Source: an uncultured Actinomycetes bacterium
Lineage (GTDB): Bacteria > Actinomycetota > Geothermincolia > Fen-727 > JACVIW01
Assembly: GCA_937127245.1 (NCBI GenBank)
Contig: CAKZLU010000050.1
Span: 1-64,000, forward strand
Reading direction: 5' to 3'
DNA length: 64,000 nt
Positions 36,184 to 46,260 of the stretch are shown piece by piece; the first letter of the stretch is position 1, and each line of letters starts with the position of its first letter. The position numbers and the translations under genes are program-made. The notes under the pieces are model-generated. The model saw only the letters and a list, made by a program, of their open reading frames with translations. It had not been told where the DNA came from and made no database searches.

Positions 36184-36885
36184 TCAAGCCGAGACTCTGT
36201 GAAACCTGAGCTTTCCGTCCTCCATCCTATAGGCTCTATCTGACATCTCGACAATCGTCTCATCGTGAGTCACCACAATAACGCATTTTCCGTCTTCATG
36301 TGCAAGCGAGCGAAGGATTTCAATCACCACCTTCCCTGTTTCGCTATCGAGATTACCCGTTGGCTCATCGGCGAGTATGACATCCGGGTCGTTGGCAAGC
36401 GCCCTCGCGATAGCGACCCTCTGGTTTTCTCCCCCGCTCAACCTCGGGGGTCGTCTGTTGAAAAGGCTTTCGTCTATTCTCGTCCTTTCAAGGAGTCCTG
36501 CGGCGGTCTTGTTCTGAACGCCTGCCGGCACACCGGCCAGATCCATCGGGAGCGTAACGTTTTCAATTGCGGTAAGTGACGGGATCAGGTTAAAGAATTG
36601 AAAAACAAAACCAACTTTGGTGCGCCTGAACTCTGTCAAATCCACAGAGGGATCAAGCAGGTCCACTCCAGCCACATTGACCTTTCCTTCATCCGGTCGC
36701 TCAAGCGAGCCCAGTATATAAAGAAGGGTAGTCTTTCCGGCACCGGAAGGCCCGAGTATGGTCGTGACCTCGGCCCTGCGCACCGACATGGTCACATCGT
36801 CAACCGCTTTGACTACCCCTCCCTTTGTTGAGTATGTCTTTGAGACTCCCTCGATATCAACAGCTAACTTTCCCTGTAATTCCAT
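36184..36885 (-). CDS. MacB/LolD-type ABC transporter ATP-binding protein
   Basis: 233 residues. Walker A GPSGAGKTT, Q-loop FVFQFFNLIPSLTAIENV, signature LSGGENQRVAIARALA, Walker B VILADEPTGNLDS and switch His in VVTHDE are all intact. The FNLIPSLT and NLDSETG sequences are those of the MacB/LolD/FtsE subfamily, which exports lipoproteins, peptides or drugs with FtsX-like permeases. It is the last gene of a minus-strand operon with the frameshifted permease immediately upstream (83 bp). GAGGTG precedes ATG 36885. Confidence 0.92.
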   Translation of the reverse strand: MELQGKLAVDIEGVSKTYSTKGGVVKAVDDVTMSVRRAEVTTILGPSGAGKTTLLYILGSLERPDEGKVNVAGVDLLDPSVDLTEFRRTKVGFVFQFFNLIPSLTAIENVTLPMDLAGVPAGVQNKTAAGLLERTRIDESLFNRRPPRLSGGENQRVAIARALANDPDVILADEPTGNLDSETGKVVIEILRSLAHEDGKCVIVVTHDETIVEMSDRAYRMEDGKLRFHRVSA

Positions 36886-36968
36886 ATAAGCACCTCACAA
36901 AAACTCCTCGCCCGACGGAAAAATAGTCTTTCTGTCACGAAACCGCTTCCTTAATGGGAGGAAAGATT

Positions 36969-38494
36969 TCACTCCATCCTCAGGACCTTCACGGGCTCTA
37001 ACCTTACGAGCCTTACGACAGGAATCGCCATGCCAAAAAGACTCAACACCAAGAGCATCAAAGCGGCGTAAACGAAAAGCACTCCCCGATAGGTCACATC
37101 AAGGGTCGCAAAGCTCTCGTTTGATTCAGAGCTAACCCCTTGGAATCCGCTGCCCTCTTTATAAAGCGACCTATCCCTTGCAAACATCGGCATCGCTTTC
37201 GAGGGGGCTTGCAAAACACTTCCGTTTTGCATGGTAGTCTCGGGCAGAAGCCAGTCTCCCATCTTTTTGGCCGTAAAGCCACTGGCCCCGGAGGCGAGAA
37301 CAACAGCGAACAAACATATGAGCACGACCTCAACCGCGTATTGGCCGATCACCTGCAAGTTTTTCGCTCCGATAGCCTTAAGAATGCCGAGTTCTTTCGT
37401 CCTGTATCCAATTATTATCACCATTGAAAGAATGACGATGAGAACACATGCTCCCAAAGTCGCCGCAAGACCGATACGGGATGAGTTTCCCGCTTTAACG
37501 AGCGGGTCGGCAATCGATTCGTAATCGGAATAGTCCGTTGCTATTTCGTATTTGCCGTCTTTGTTTATTTCGGAGACCTCGGATTTAAAAGCGCTTTTGA
37601 TAACTTCGGTGCTGTCGACGCTATCGAAATAATACGAACCCAGAGTCACGTAACCATCGGTCCCGTTGAGTTTCTGGACAACGCTTAGGGGCCCATAAAA
37701 AGTGTCGCCAGCCGGGTTAAACTGCTGGCTTGACGCTTGTTCGCTTTGCTCCTCGGCCTCAACTGACTCATATATTCCTATTATTTTAAGCTTAAGCGTG
37801 CTTCCCGCGCCGCTAATCCCGCTTATTTTAGCTTCGATCTCATCTCCTATACTCAGGTCATTCTTTTCAGCAATGTTCTTCTCAACAACAACGATAGGTT
37901 TTTTTCTTTGTACTCTTGGTATGTGAACAGCCTCCCCTTGATAATCTTCTTATTGCCTGACGCAAAATCAGCTATGCTATCTCCGTTTGTGTTTCCCTCA
38001 AATCGAAATCTGTTTGCCTGCGTCTGGGCGGTCATTGTTCCGGTCTCACCTTCGTCAGGTCGTCTCATTACAAAGGCGCGCGCGATCTCCTGTGATTCTA
38101 TTCCCTGAATTTCCAGTCTCGCCTCAAGAACCTTGTCGTAGGTTTTTATCCTGTCGTAGCGGGAAAACTCGTCAGTTAGACTCTCGGGAACGAGAAACCT
38201 GACCCTGTCAGCAAACTCTTCCTCCTCGCTCATCTTCCGAGCTTCCGCCTGCCTTTGAGCCGCAGTTTTTTTCCTTTCCTCCTCAAAGATGTTCATCATG
38301 TATTTTGAACTGACCCTTATCTCACAGTAATTGCCAACCCTCGCTTTGACCTCTCTGATCTGTGCGTCTGACGCAAGCTTTATGCTTAACATGGATATCG
38401 CGAACGCAAGACAGATAAAAAGTAGAAAAATAACAATCAAGTTTGTTTTGATGTGTCTTATGAAAGATCTTGCCCCGCGCTTGAGAACCCGCAC
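36969..38494 (-). pseudogene. FtsX/MacB-like permease with a single -1 frameshift
   Basis: Two frames make one permease. 38494-37853 encodes helix 1 (IVIFLLFICLAFAISML) and most of the extracellular domain. The rest continues in the -1 frame from about 37898 to 36969, with helices in IVILSMVIII, VVLICLFAVVLASG and LFVYAALMLLVLSLFG and a closing VRLEPVKVLRME. The break is at A7C (37905-37898), in phase as A AAA AAC. One more A would restore a continuous 508-residue FtsX-type protein. It may be a sequencing undercall, a disrupted gene or a -1 ribosomal frameshift. GTG start after AAGGGG. Confidence 0.8.
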
Positions 38495-38520
38495 TTTAGA
38501 CCCCTTCTCTCGCCTCTTCC

Positions 38521-39303
38521 CTATTTATCCGGATAGCCGGTAAGGGAAATCCTTACCGTGGTGCCATAACCGGAACCTGAGACCTTCTTGATTACGAGTT
38601 CGGTGTTTTCCTTCGTCACGTTAGGATTTTTCCCCGCCCTCTTAGGGTTTAAGTCGAAGAAAAGGAAAACGTCAGAAAGGGTTTCCCCTATTTTGAGTTT
38701 CCCCGAAACAGAATTAAGAGTCGAATAGTCCAGAAGAGTCCCGGATATCACATGGCTCGAAACGTACCTGCCGTATAAGCCAATGTCGCCGTAATAATCG
38801 TAATAATTGGACGCCACAATCCCGGGGCTTGAAAGCCTGAAAGCGTAATCGGAGATTTGAGCAAGGTCAGCGGACGAATTTGTGATTTCGAGTTCGATTT
38901 CGAGATAATCCCCCTTGACCTCGCGGGAACTGGAAGAAATTACGCTCGAGTTCGAATCGGGTCTGGTTGCGTTAATAACCGTAAATATGACCCCGAGGAG
39001 GTTCACGGATGTCTTTGGTGTGGTAGCAGAACTGCCCTTATCATTCTCCTGCGCAGTCTCTTCGGTGCTTACCTCCTCTTTTGATGAATCTCCCGCAGCC
39101 TCCGAGACGTCGCTACCTTCTGATTTCGAGCTCTGCGAGACGGATTGCGTTATACCCGGGGGCTTTTTAACGGTTGTGCTCTTCCTTATGGCGTTGTTTG
39201 AACCTGACGCGCACGAAACAACGCAGAGCGCCGCCGCAATAAGGGTTAGCGCTGATATTACTGCTTTGATATCTCTGCGATGCGCTTTTTCTTTTCCGCT
39301 CAC
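38521..39303 (-). CDS. Lipoprotein with DUF4352-like domain
   Basis: 260 residues. The signal peptide and lipobox end VVSCAS near residue 31. A Ser/Glu-rich linker (about 35-95) follows. The C-terminal immunoglobulin-like domain (about 98-260) has DYLEIELEITNSSADLAQIS and GETLSDVFLFFDL strands typical of telokin-like DUF4352. The GTG start follows AAGGAG. It is the second gene of the export operon. A substrate-binding or partner-lipoprotein role for the ABC exporter is inferred. Confidence 0.72.
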   Translation of the reverse strand: MSGKEKAHRRDIKAVISALTLIAAALCVVSCASGSNNAIRKSTTVKKPPGITQSVSQSSKSEGSDVSEAAGDSSKEEVSTEETAQENDKGSSATTPKTSVNLLGVIFTVINATRPDSNSSVISSSSREVKGDYLEIELEITNSSADLAQISDYAFRLSSPGIVASNYYDYYGDIGLYGRYVSSHVISGTLLDYSTLNSVSGKLKIGETLSDVFLFFDLNPKRAGKNPNVTKENTELVIKKVSGSGYGTTVRISLTGYPDK

Positions 39304-39376
39304 GATAGACTCCTTGTGAAATCAATTCAGGCGCGCTTGCAAAGTTAGATAGAATTCCTCTGATATCCTTTAGCCG

Positions 39377-39985
39377 TCATCTCAAAAGAGAGCGTATTAA
39401 CACCGCTTCAAGCTGACCGTCCTCTCCCTCGTGAGCAAGCACTCGCACCTTGTCGCCCTGCTCAAGCTTTGGTTTGCCGAGTTCTTCCCCCCTTTTCATC
39501 CTGCCTTGTAATGTGTATCTGGTCTTATCGGTGGTTTTTATTTTCACTTCGCCTGAGGAAGTCTTTATCGTCAGCGCTCCCTCCTCAACCGAGAGAACCT
39601 CGCCCGTAAATTCCTTGATTCCAACGGCTTCCTTGAACTCATCCAACCTTTCAAGCATTTTCTCTCTTCTCTCGAGGAAAGGTCTTTGAAATCCCTCAAA
39701 CCTCGGGGCAGGTTTTACCGGGCTTCTGCCAGTCCTCGCGATCAGAATCGCACTCAAAGCGACTACGGCTGCGAGAAGAATCACAACCGCGATAAGCAGG
39801 GGAACAACAAGCTTCTCTTTTTTTCCGCTAAAGCGCTCGCCCGAGCCCTTCTTTCCAGCCTGCTCCGTGACCGATGAATCCGGCGCCTTCGCCTGTTCGC
39901 TGGTATTCTCATGAGCTGTACTTTCGATCTCTTCGGCCGTCCGGGCTTGCTCTTCTTTATCCCCGGCGTTTTCCCTCTCATCCAT
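39377..39985 (-). CDS. Membrane-anchored DUF5666-like protein
   Basis: About 202 residues. A disordered acidic N-terminus is followed by one membrane helix (VVPLLIAVVILLAAVVALSA) and a short extracellular beta domain of the DUF5666 kind (FTGEVLSVEEGALTIKTSSG, GDKVRVLAHEG). GAGGAG eight bases upstream favours ATG 39985 over an upstream GTG. It is the first gene of the minus-strand operon leading to the lipoprotein, permease and ATPase genes. Confidence 0.7.
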   Translation of the reverse strand: MDERENAGDKEEQARTAEEIESTAHENTSEQAKAPDSSVTEQAGKKGSGERFSGKKEKLVVPLLIAVVILLAAVVALSAILIARTGRSPVKPAPRFEGFQRPFLERREKMLERLDEFKEAVGIKEFTGEVLSVEEGALTIKTSSGEVKIKTTDKTRYTLQGRMKRGEELGKPKLEQGDKVRVLAHEGEDGQLEAVLIRSLLR

Positions 39986-40296
39986 CACAAACACTCCTCT
40001 TTGAAAACATTTAACCCTCGCTTCCTTTTAAAAAAATCATGAGCTTGATCTCTTTTGTCGGTATAATTTTCCCAAATCTGTGTTAAAGAATCTTTTATCC
40101 CCGGTTAATTTTCCGTAAAAATAATTTGAGCTCATTCCTGCGGTGCTCATGAACCGGAAAGCTTAAAATCTTTCGATGCGTTCAGCAGCACGATTCCTTC
40201 GTTCATCAGATAAGACATAATTTCTTACCCACAAAACAAATGGATTGATGTAAGATTACTTGGGCGAATCTATACTTGCGGATGAGAGGGGGAACC
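39986..40296. other. Divergent intergenic region, nothing recognised
   Basis: 311 AT-rich bases between the export operon and the FAD oxidoreductase. No RNA structure or clear promoter pair was found, although both divergent promoters must lie here. Confidence 0.35.
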
Positions 40297-41565
40297 ATGG
40301 AATTCGACATCATAGTGGTCGGTGGAGGTCCCGCCGGTGTCGCAGCTGCGCGCGCCGCCTCCGAAGAAGGCATAAAAGTTCTTCTCGTCGAGAAGTGCGG
40401 TTTTCTCGGCGGCAATCTCACTTCATCGCTTGTGGGGACAATTGGCGGCCTGTTTGTGAGGAACCAAGACACAATCGATTACGCTGTTGGTGGCATTCCC
40501 AGGGACTGCGCGGAGACCCTCAAATCAAGGGGGCTCGCTTACGGGCCCATTCCATGGGAACAAACAGCCGTGCTTCCTCACGCGCCGTGGGGAGTAAAGA
40601 AACTTTTCGACGAATGGATTGAAAGCGCTGAAAATGTCAAACTTATGCTTCATACATGCCTTGTGGGCGCAGAATTGGAAAGTGGAAGGATACAGAATAT
40701 CACCCTTCAAAGAAGAAATGCTCAAATGAAGGTATCCGCAAAAGCATTCGTAGACGCAAGCGGTGACGGCGATCTTTCTTTCCTTTGCGGCGCCGCGATG
40801 GAAGATGCGCCGGTGCAATTTCCAACACTCAATTTCTACATGCATAACGTGAACGTAGTCGAAGCCCTAACAGCCGGGCTTGCCACACTCCAAACGCTCA
40901 TACGCGAAGCGGTGGAAACCGGGGAGTTCGACCTACCGCGCGCGGGAGGCGCCGTCATCCCCACGATGCGACCGGGCGAAGTTATTGTTGCGATGGGAAG
41001 GGTTTCCATCGACGGTAAACCGGTTGACTGCACCGACCCCGAGCAGCTCACCTACGCAGAGATGGAAGGCAGAAAGCAGGCGGTACTTCTCGCTGAGTTC
41101 CTCAAAGCGAAAATGCCAGGATTCTCCGAGGCGTATCTTTCCGACACCCCCTGCAGAATCGGGATCCGTTCCACGAGAAGAATTTCGGGTCTTTATCGCC
41201 TGACTGGTGAAGACGTTCTCGGTGCGGCTGATTTCGATGACGGCATATGCCGTTCGGCCTGGCCAATCGAACTGCATCTTGAGGGAAAAGACACGGTCCT
41301 GGAATTTCCTCCACCGGGAAAGACTTATGCTGTTCCCTACCGCTCCCTCCTTCCAAATGGAATCGATAACCTCATAGTCGCGGGAAGGTGTCTGTCCGCC
41401 ACCGTTGAGGGTCAGGGGAGCGCAAGGGTGAGCGCCACGTGCATGGGCATGGGTGAAGCGGCAGGTGTCGCTTGCGCGATCGCGGGCAAGAACAATATCG
41501 GCATGGCTGACATCGACGTTCGCGCTCTAAGAGAACGCCTCAAGGAAAGAGGCGCAATACTGTGA
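40297..41565 (+). CDS. FAD-dependent oxidoreductase (FAD_oxidored family)
   Basis: About 422 residues. The dinucleotide motif VVGGGPAGVAAARAASEEG and LVEKCGFLGGNLTSS bind FAD; DASGDGDLSFLCGA and the C-terminal LIVAGRCLSATVEGQGSAR complete the family pattern. The family contains uncharacterised dehydrogenases with an unknown substrate. GAGGGGG just before ATG 40297 overrides an upstream ATG. It is convergent with the last gene of the cobalamin-regulated operon (12 bp). Confidence 0.85.
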   Translation: MEFDIIVVGGGPAGVAAARAASEEGIKVLLVEKCGFLGGNLTSSLVGTIGGLFVRNQDTIDYAVGGIPRDCAETLKSRGLAYGPIPWEQTAVLPHAPWGVKKLFDEWIESAENVKLMLHTCLVGAELESGRIQNITLQRRNAQMKVSAKAFVDASGDGDLSFLCGAAMEDAPVQFPTLNFYMHNVNVVEALTAGLATLQTLIREAVETGEFDLPRAGGAVIPTMRPGEVIVAMGRVSIDGKPVDCTDPEQLTYAEMEGRKQAVLLAEFLKAKMPGFSEAYLSDTPCRIGIRSTRRISGLYRLTGEDVLGAADFDDGICRSAWPIELHLEGKDTVLEFPPPGKTYAVPYRSLLPNGIDNLIVAGRCLSATVEGQGSARVSATCMGMGEAAGVACAIAGKNNIGMADIDVRALRERLKERGAIL

Positions 41566-41577
41566 AACATGCGCTTC

Positions 41578-42906
41578 TTACCACTGAGCATAAAGGGCCG
41601 AGATCACCAAATAAGCAAAGAGCATAAGCCCTCCGTATCCGAGGCAGAGGGCAAGGAATAATTCAAAGCTTCCCTTTTTTTCCCGAGCCGCGACCGCTTC
41701 TTGGAATTCACTTCCGGCAGTTGCGAGTTTACCGTTACTTGAGTCTTGTGGTGACCTATCTCGGCTACGGGACGAATCACCGCTTATAGATGATTCTTCT
41801 TCTACCGTTACATCTTCTTGCTCATCTTCGGTGAAGCCTTCCTCATCAGCTGAGCTCCCGTAAATTTCTTCCTCCTCGTCTTGAGCATTCGCTCCAGCAC
41901 TATAAGATGGAGCTGGAATATCGTTTTGATGCTCGGGTCTTACGATTGGAAACGGCCGCTTTAAGAGGGCCGGTATGACCTGAACGGTCATCCAGCATGG
42001 ATAAGAATCCAGGTTCTGGCTGTGCCTGTAATGTCCGTCCTCCTCCTGCATAGAAAGCAAGTATTCGATCGGCGTCCCCTCAGATGACCTCCATGACTCC
42101 GAGCCCGGGTCCTCCCCTGACGCCGCAAGTCCCTGTACCGCCCAGGCAGTTGAAGCAACGTTTGAGGCCTCGCCCTGCCACGAAAAGCCACCGTCTTCTG
42201 CTTGACAGAACCTTAAATACATTACCGCCCTTTTTATGACCTGATCGCTTTTCTCCATACCAGAGGCCACCAGTGCCTGGATAACAGCTCCAGTGTCATC
42301 AGGGTCACTTCCGGATTGCTCGGAGTATCCGAAACCGCCATCGATATTCTGCCTTGCAGCAAGCCATTCAACTGCGGTTTTGGGAACGGGCTCGCCAGCG
42401 GCAGCGAGGGCGATAAGCGCCCAGGTGTGGTCATTAATCATGCTTCCGATATGGCCGTCGGGATTAAGATTGGATTTTATCTTCGACACAAGGTTCACAC
42501 CGCCGAAAGATTTTGGATTTTCTCCAGCAGCGCTTACCGCGAGGCACAAAACCGAGAAATCCGTAAGCCTGGATGCGCTTTTGGCGCGTTTGGAAAGATA
42601 GTCAATCGGGGATATCTCATTGGTCAAAAAATTTTTTGGATCGAAGCCAGCAGCCGAAATGGCGCAAACCGCCCAGGCAGTGAGTTTTTCAGAGGATTGA
42701 GAGCCAGGTTCTGCAAACCCACCATCGTCCTGCTGCCTTGTCTTTAAATACATTAACGCTTTCGCCACAGACTGGCCTATTGCGTTTTGCGCACAAGCGC
42801 GATTAAACCTAGAGATAACTGAGAGAAAAACGAGGACCGGGATTATCATTGAAACCGCCGCTCGAACCAAAACAAGTGCTGTCCGGCTACTCGACCATCT
42901 CATCAT
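41578..42906 (-). CDS. Membrane-anchored alpha/alpha-barrel (prenyltransferase/transcobalamin-like) repeat protein
   Basis: 442 residues. An N-terminal signal or anchor segment precedes five or six helical repeats, each with a turn such as DGGFAEPG, DGHIGSM, DGGFGYSEQSG, DGGFSWQGE and DGHYRHSQ (residues 45-310). A long acidic Ser/Glu linker (about 325-410) and a C-terminal helix (ELFLALCLGYGGLMLFAYLV) follow. The repeats are those of squalene cyclases and of the transcobalamin/intrinsic-factor alpha domain. Secretion plus cobalamin control favour the latter. It is the last gene of the operon; its start overlaps the S-component stop by four bases (ATGA). It is proposed to present corrinoid at the cell surface. 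Confidence 0.78.
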   Translation of the reverse strand: MMRWSSSRTALVLVRAAVSMIIPVLVFLSVISRFNRACAQNAIGQSVAKALMYLKTRQQDDGGFAEPGSQSSEKLTAWAVCAISAAGFDPKNFLTNEISPIDYLSKRAKSASRLTDFSVLCLAVSAAGENPKSFGGVNLVSKIKSNLNPDGHIGSMINDHTWALIALAAAGEPVPKTAVEWLAARQNIDGGFGYSEQSGSDPDDTGAVIQALVASGMEKSDQVIKRAVMYLRFCQAEDGGFSWQGEASNVASTAWAVQGLAASGEDPGSESWRSSEGTPIEYLLSMQEEDGHYRHSQNLDSYPCWMTVQVIPALLKRPFPIVRPEHQNDIPAPSYSAGANAQDEEEEIYGSSADEEGFTEDEQEDVTVEEESSISGDSSRSRDRSPQDSSNGKLATAGSEFQEAVAAREKKGSFELFLALCLGYGGLMLFAYLVISALYAQW

Positions 42907-43658
42907 CTTACCAGGGCATCTCCTTTGCTCATTCCAGACACATTTCGCAACAAATCCCCGCCCTGAGTTTCCGTTTCAAAAAACAACCTCGACTTGTATT
43001 TACGAAGCATTTCCATGAAAGCAAGCCCAAAACCATAAGCGAATACGAAATTGCCGAGAGCGTGAAGCGCGTCAAACCCCACCGAGGAAGAATAAGCGAG
43101 GAAAAATGACTTAAAGGTAAGAGGCTTTATAAAACCCAGCACAAAATAAAGATTCATTATCCAACCGAATAGGAAACCCCAAATCGCGCAATAGATGGCA
43201 AAAACGAATCGATTCTTCATAAGACGACCCCTGCCCAGTAACCCTGAAACCAGCCCGCACAACCCCCAAGCGAGCATCTGCCATATAGTCCAAGGTCCCT
43301 GTCCGAGGAAAATATTTGAGACCACCGCCGTGGTCGAACCCACCATAAAGCCGGGCAGCGGACCGAACACGACACCGCTCACCGCTATCACGAAAGTCGC
43401 GGGTTGAACGTTCGGTATGACCGCGAAAAGAACGCGACCGCCCGTGGCTATCGCGGACAGACTCGCTATCATGGCTATTAGCTTTACGTCGTGTTTCTTA
43501 TCTTCATAATAAGCGTAAAAGAAAAAAACCGTAAGCGCCACGAACGTGACGCTGATTACGGCGGGATCCTTGAATATATCCACGTCAAGGAAGGCACCCG
43601 CTAAAAAGAGAGCCAGTGTGCCTGTAAAAATCATTATTGCCGCCAACGCTTTTCTCAA
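42903..43658 (-). CDS. ECF transporter S component, CbrT-like (cobalamin)
   Basis: About 251 residues with several membrane helices. The segment GGRVLFAVIPNVQPATFVIA followed by SGVVFGPLPGFMVGSTTAVV resembles CbrT-type substrate-binding subunits. The neighbouring EcfA and EcfT genes supply the energising module. An upstream frame exists, but AGGAG five bases before TTG 43658, which overlaps the EcfA stop (TTGA), marks the start. The cobalamin riboswitch at the operon head supports a corrinoid substrate. Whether it is CbrT in the strict sense is not certain from sequence alone. Confidence 0.78.
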   Translation of the reverse strand: MRKALAAIMIFTGTLALFLAGAFLDVDIFKDPAVISVTFVALTVFFFYAYYEDKKHDVKLIAMIASLSAIATGGRVLFAVIPNVQPATFVIAVSGVVFGPLPGFMVGSTTAVVSNIFLGQGPWTIWQMLAWGLCGLVSGLLGRGRLMKNRFVFAIYCAIWGFLFGWIMNLYFVLGFIKPLTFKSFFLAYSSSVGFDALHALGNFVFAYGFGLAFMEMLRKYKSRLFFETETQGGDLLRNVSGMSKGDALVR

Positions 43659-45376
43659 GCGAACTCCTTTAGAACTTTCAAAGCGTCTGCTTTTGTGACG
43701 ACGCCGCTCGCAAAACCCCTGAAACACCTGTTGTACTGCGTGGTGTAGAAAAGCGAATCGGAAAGCACCTCTCTCATTTCCCCTTGGGCGATTATGCGTC
43801 CTTCGGCAAGCATGATCACTCTGTCGGAAAACTCGGCAACAAACTCGAGGTCATGAGTGACAACGATTGTGGTCTTCCCTTGAGATTTGCGTCTTGCAAG
43901 CAGGGAAGCGATTCTCTCTTTAACAGAAGAGTCAAGCCCCCTGGTCGGCTCGTCCAAGATTAATAGATCAGGATCGCGAACAACCACGGATCCAATCGCA
44001 ACCAGTTCCCTCTGCCCGCATGAAATTTCCTCAACGGGGGTTGAACGGAGAGATTCGATGTCGAGCGTGCTTAGAGTTTTGGATACCCTTTCCTCCGTTT
44101 CTTTTTCGCTGAAACCTGCGGATTTACAAGTCAGCCTCAGCTCCTCCTCTGGCGTCTTCGAGATAAGGTGTGATTCCGGGTTCTGCATCACCATGCCGCA
44201 AAGAGCCGCAATCTCGCGGCGATTCATTTCAGCAATATCTCTCCCGTAAAGAATCACTCTTCCCTTTGATGGTTTGAGAATTCCAGTGATATTTTTGACA
44301 AGTGTCGTCTTCCCGGACCCGTTCTCACCTACAATTGCCACAACCTCGCCGAAACCGAAATCCGCGTCCACGCCTTTGAGGGAAGGGTTTCCATCGCCGT
44401 ATGAATGCCACAGATTCTCAACCTTCACGGCAGCATCCCTTTCGGTTATCTTCTCCGCGAAAGCTTTACTTGAATTTTTCTCTTGCTTTCCAATCATCCC
44501 GGTGTGACTATAGTCAGGCCGTTCGAGCTTGTGACGATTAGGGATGCCGTCGATACCGGAGAGAATCATTCTGCCCTCTTTTACGTTAAGCGGGATTTCC
44601 GTATACCCCGCCTCAAGAAAAAGTCTTGAGATCGGCGGCAGTAGTCTCATGCCAACTGCATGGTCGGTTTTAGCGATATCTTCAGCTGTGCCTGAAAAAA
44701 CAACCCTTCCTCCGTGCAAAACGACAATTTTGTCAGCAAGATGGAAACAGCGCTCCAACCTGTGTTCTGCAAGGATAACGGATATGCCGAGCTCACTGTT
44801 TAGAGATTTCAACGTGACCAGAAAATCCTCAGCGCTGACCGGATCCAGCTGGCTCGTTGGCTCATCCAAAACTATGACCTCAGGCTGCATAACAAGCACT
44901 GATGCCAGAGCGATCTTTTGTTTCTCTCCGCCGGATAAATCCGTGACGCGCCTGTCACGAAGAGAGGCAAGCCTCAAACAGGAGAAAACCTCCTCGATAC
45001 GTTTGATCCCGCGTATCGGCTCAATCGCGAGATTTTCAAGCCCGAAGGCAATCTCGCGCTCCGGGTCCTCGAAAACGAGTTGCGCCTCGGGGTCCTGAAA
45101 GACGAGTCCCACGTACCTTGCAAGCTCCCCAACGCTCGCCTCAAGAGTGGATATGCCCTTAACCCGCACGTTGCCTGATATCTTCCCGCCGTAAAAATGC
45201 GGAACGAGACCATTTACGGCCCTGCATAAGGTGGATTTGCCTGAGCCGGTCAAACCAGCAATCAGCATAAATTCACCGGGCAGAACCTTAAGGCATATAT
45301 CCCTCAAGGCAGGCTCTCCGCAACCCGGGTACGTATAATTTAAATCTTCAATTTCAACTAACGGGAATTTTTCCAT
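43655..45376 (-). CDS. Double-ATPase energising subunit of ECF transporter (EcfA-EcfA)
   Basis: 573 residues from ATG 45376. NBD1 has Walker A GLTGSGKST, signature LSGGEKQKIALASVL and Walker B VIVLDEPTSQLD. NBD2 (about 325-560) has GENGSGKTT, a degenerate signature ISCGQRELVAIGSVV and LLILDEPTRGLD. Most ECF systems use two separate ATPases; here both are in one chain, like the CbiO duplicates in some actinobacteria. An upstream ATG would overlap the EcfT gene further, so MEKFPLVEIED is taken as the start, overlapping EcfT by 19 bases. Confidence 0.88.
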   Translation of the reverse strand: MEKFPLVEIEDLNYTYPGCGEPALRDICLKVLPGEFMLIAGLTGSGKSTLCRAVNGLVPHFYGGKISGNVRVKGISTLEASVGELARYVGLVFQDPEAQLVFEDPEREIAFGLENLAIEPIRGIKRIEEVFSCLRLASLRDRRVTDLSGGEKQKIALASVLVMQPEVIVLDEPTSQLDPVSAEDFLVTLKSLNSELGISVILAEHRLERCFHLADKIVVLHGGRVVFSGTAEDIAKTDHAVGMRLLPPISRLFLEAGYTEIPLNVKEGRMILSGIDGIPNRHKLERPDYSHTGMIGKQEKNSSKAFAEKITERDAAVKVENLWHSYGDGNPSLKGVDADFGFGEVVAIVGENGSGKTTLVKNITGILKPSKGRVILYGRDIAEMNRREIAALCGMVMQNPESHLISKTPEEELRLTCKSAGFSEKETEERVSKTLSTLDIESLRSTPVEEISCGQRELVAIGSVVVRDPDLLILDEPTRGLDSSVKERIASLLARRKSQGKTTIVVTHDLEFVAEFSDRVIMLAEGRIIAQGEMREVLSDSLFYTTQYNRCFRGFASGVVTKADALKVLKEFA

Positions 45377-46260
45377 AGCGCAGAAAACACTGAGAAAACA
45401 ACAGAAACAAGGATAAAAAAAACGAAACAAGCGTAACCCTGGGCCTGGGTCGACACTCTTATACTCGGATAGAAATCAAAACTTGTTAGTTTCATGGCGG
45501 AAACGGCGATAACGAAAACCAATCCAGCGGCAAAAACAGCGATAACACCAAAATCAGCCGGTGAAAAAACGTAGCTTACAAGCCTGCTTCTCGGACCCGA
45601 CCCGTAAGCGCGTGACTCCATAGCCTCCGCGAGCGATATTCCCCGGTCGAGGAAATCTCGCGCGAGTTTCCTCAAAAGCGGAACTCGATTGTTCATCCGC
45701 TTTATGTAACCGCCGCTGTCAAGGTCGATACCCCTTGCTGCCTGCGCTTCAAGAATTTCTCTTGAATCTTTTGCCACAGCCGGAACCATTCTCATCGTCA
45801 TTGCGGTAAGGAGAGCGGATTCTGAACTTCCTGGTGAGAGCAGATTCAAAATCCTGTCAGGGTCAACCGCTACCGCCCAGAACGCGAAGACAAGAATAAT
45901 GGACGAAATCCTCAAGCCCATTGAGGCGCCGAAGAATAATCCCTCAGCTGTAACAACGATTCTCCCAAATACAGGCAATCCCGAATATTTTAAAAGAACC
46001 GTCGAGCCGTTTGATGACACGAACGCGTTTATCACCACCGACAAGACAAAGATGAAAAGACAAAATCTCCACCAGGAGATCCAGTCAGCGAAAACACCCG
46101 ATGAACCCGCAATGATTCCAACAGACAATAAAGCGCTCAAAGAAGCGAAAGGATTGGAGTTCAACAAGGGTAACACTAAGATCGCTGCACAAATAATCAT
46201 CTGAGAAACCGGATGCAGGATATGAAAAAGTGAGTCATTTTTCTTATAAGCAATCTTCAT
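45358..46260 (-). CDS. ECF transporter transmembrane subunit EcfT
   Basis: 300 residues with several membrane helices and the coupling-helix motifs EAQAARGID and AMESRAYG that dock on the ATPases. The start ATG overlaps the DUF4430 gene stop (ATGA), and the stop overlaps EcfA. It is part of the B12-riboswitch operon and forms the membrane scaffold to which the S component binds. Confidence 0.9.
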   Translation of the reverse strand: MKIAYKKNDSLFHILHPVSQMIICAAILVLPLLNSNPFASLSALLSVGIIAGSSGVFADWISWWRFCLFIFVLSVVINAFVSSNGSTVLLKYSGLPVFGRIVVTAEGLFFGASMGLRISSIILVFAFWAVAVDPDRILNLLSPGSSESALLTAMTMRMVPAVAKDSREILEAQAARGIDLDSGGYIKRMNNRVPLLRKLARDFLDRGISLAEAMESRAYGSGPRSRLVSYVFSPADFGVIAVFAAGLVFVIAVSAMKLTSFDFYPSIRVSTQAQGYACFVFFILVSVVFSVFSALWKNSR

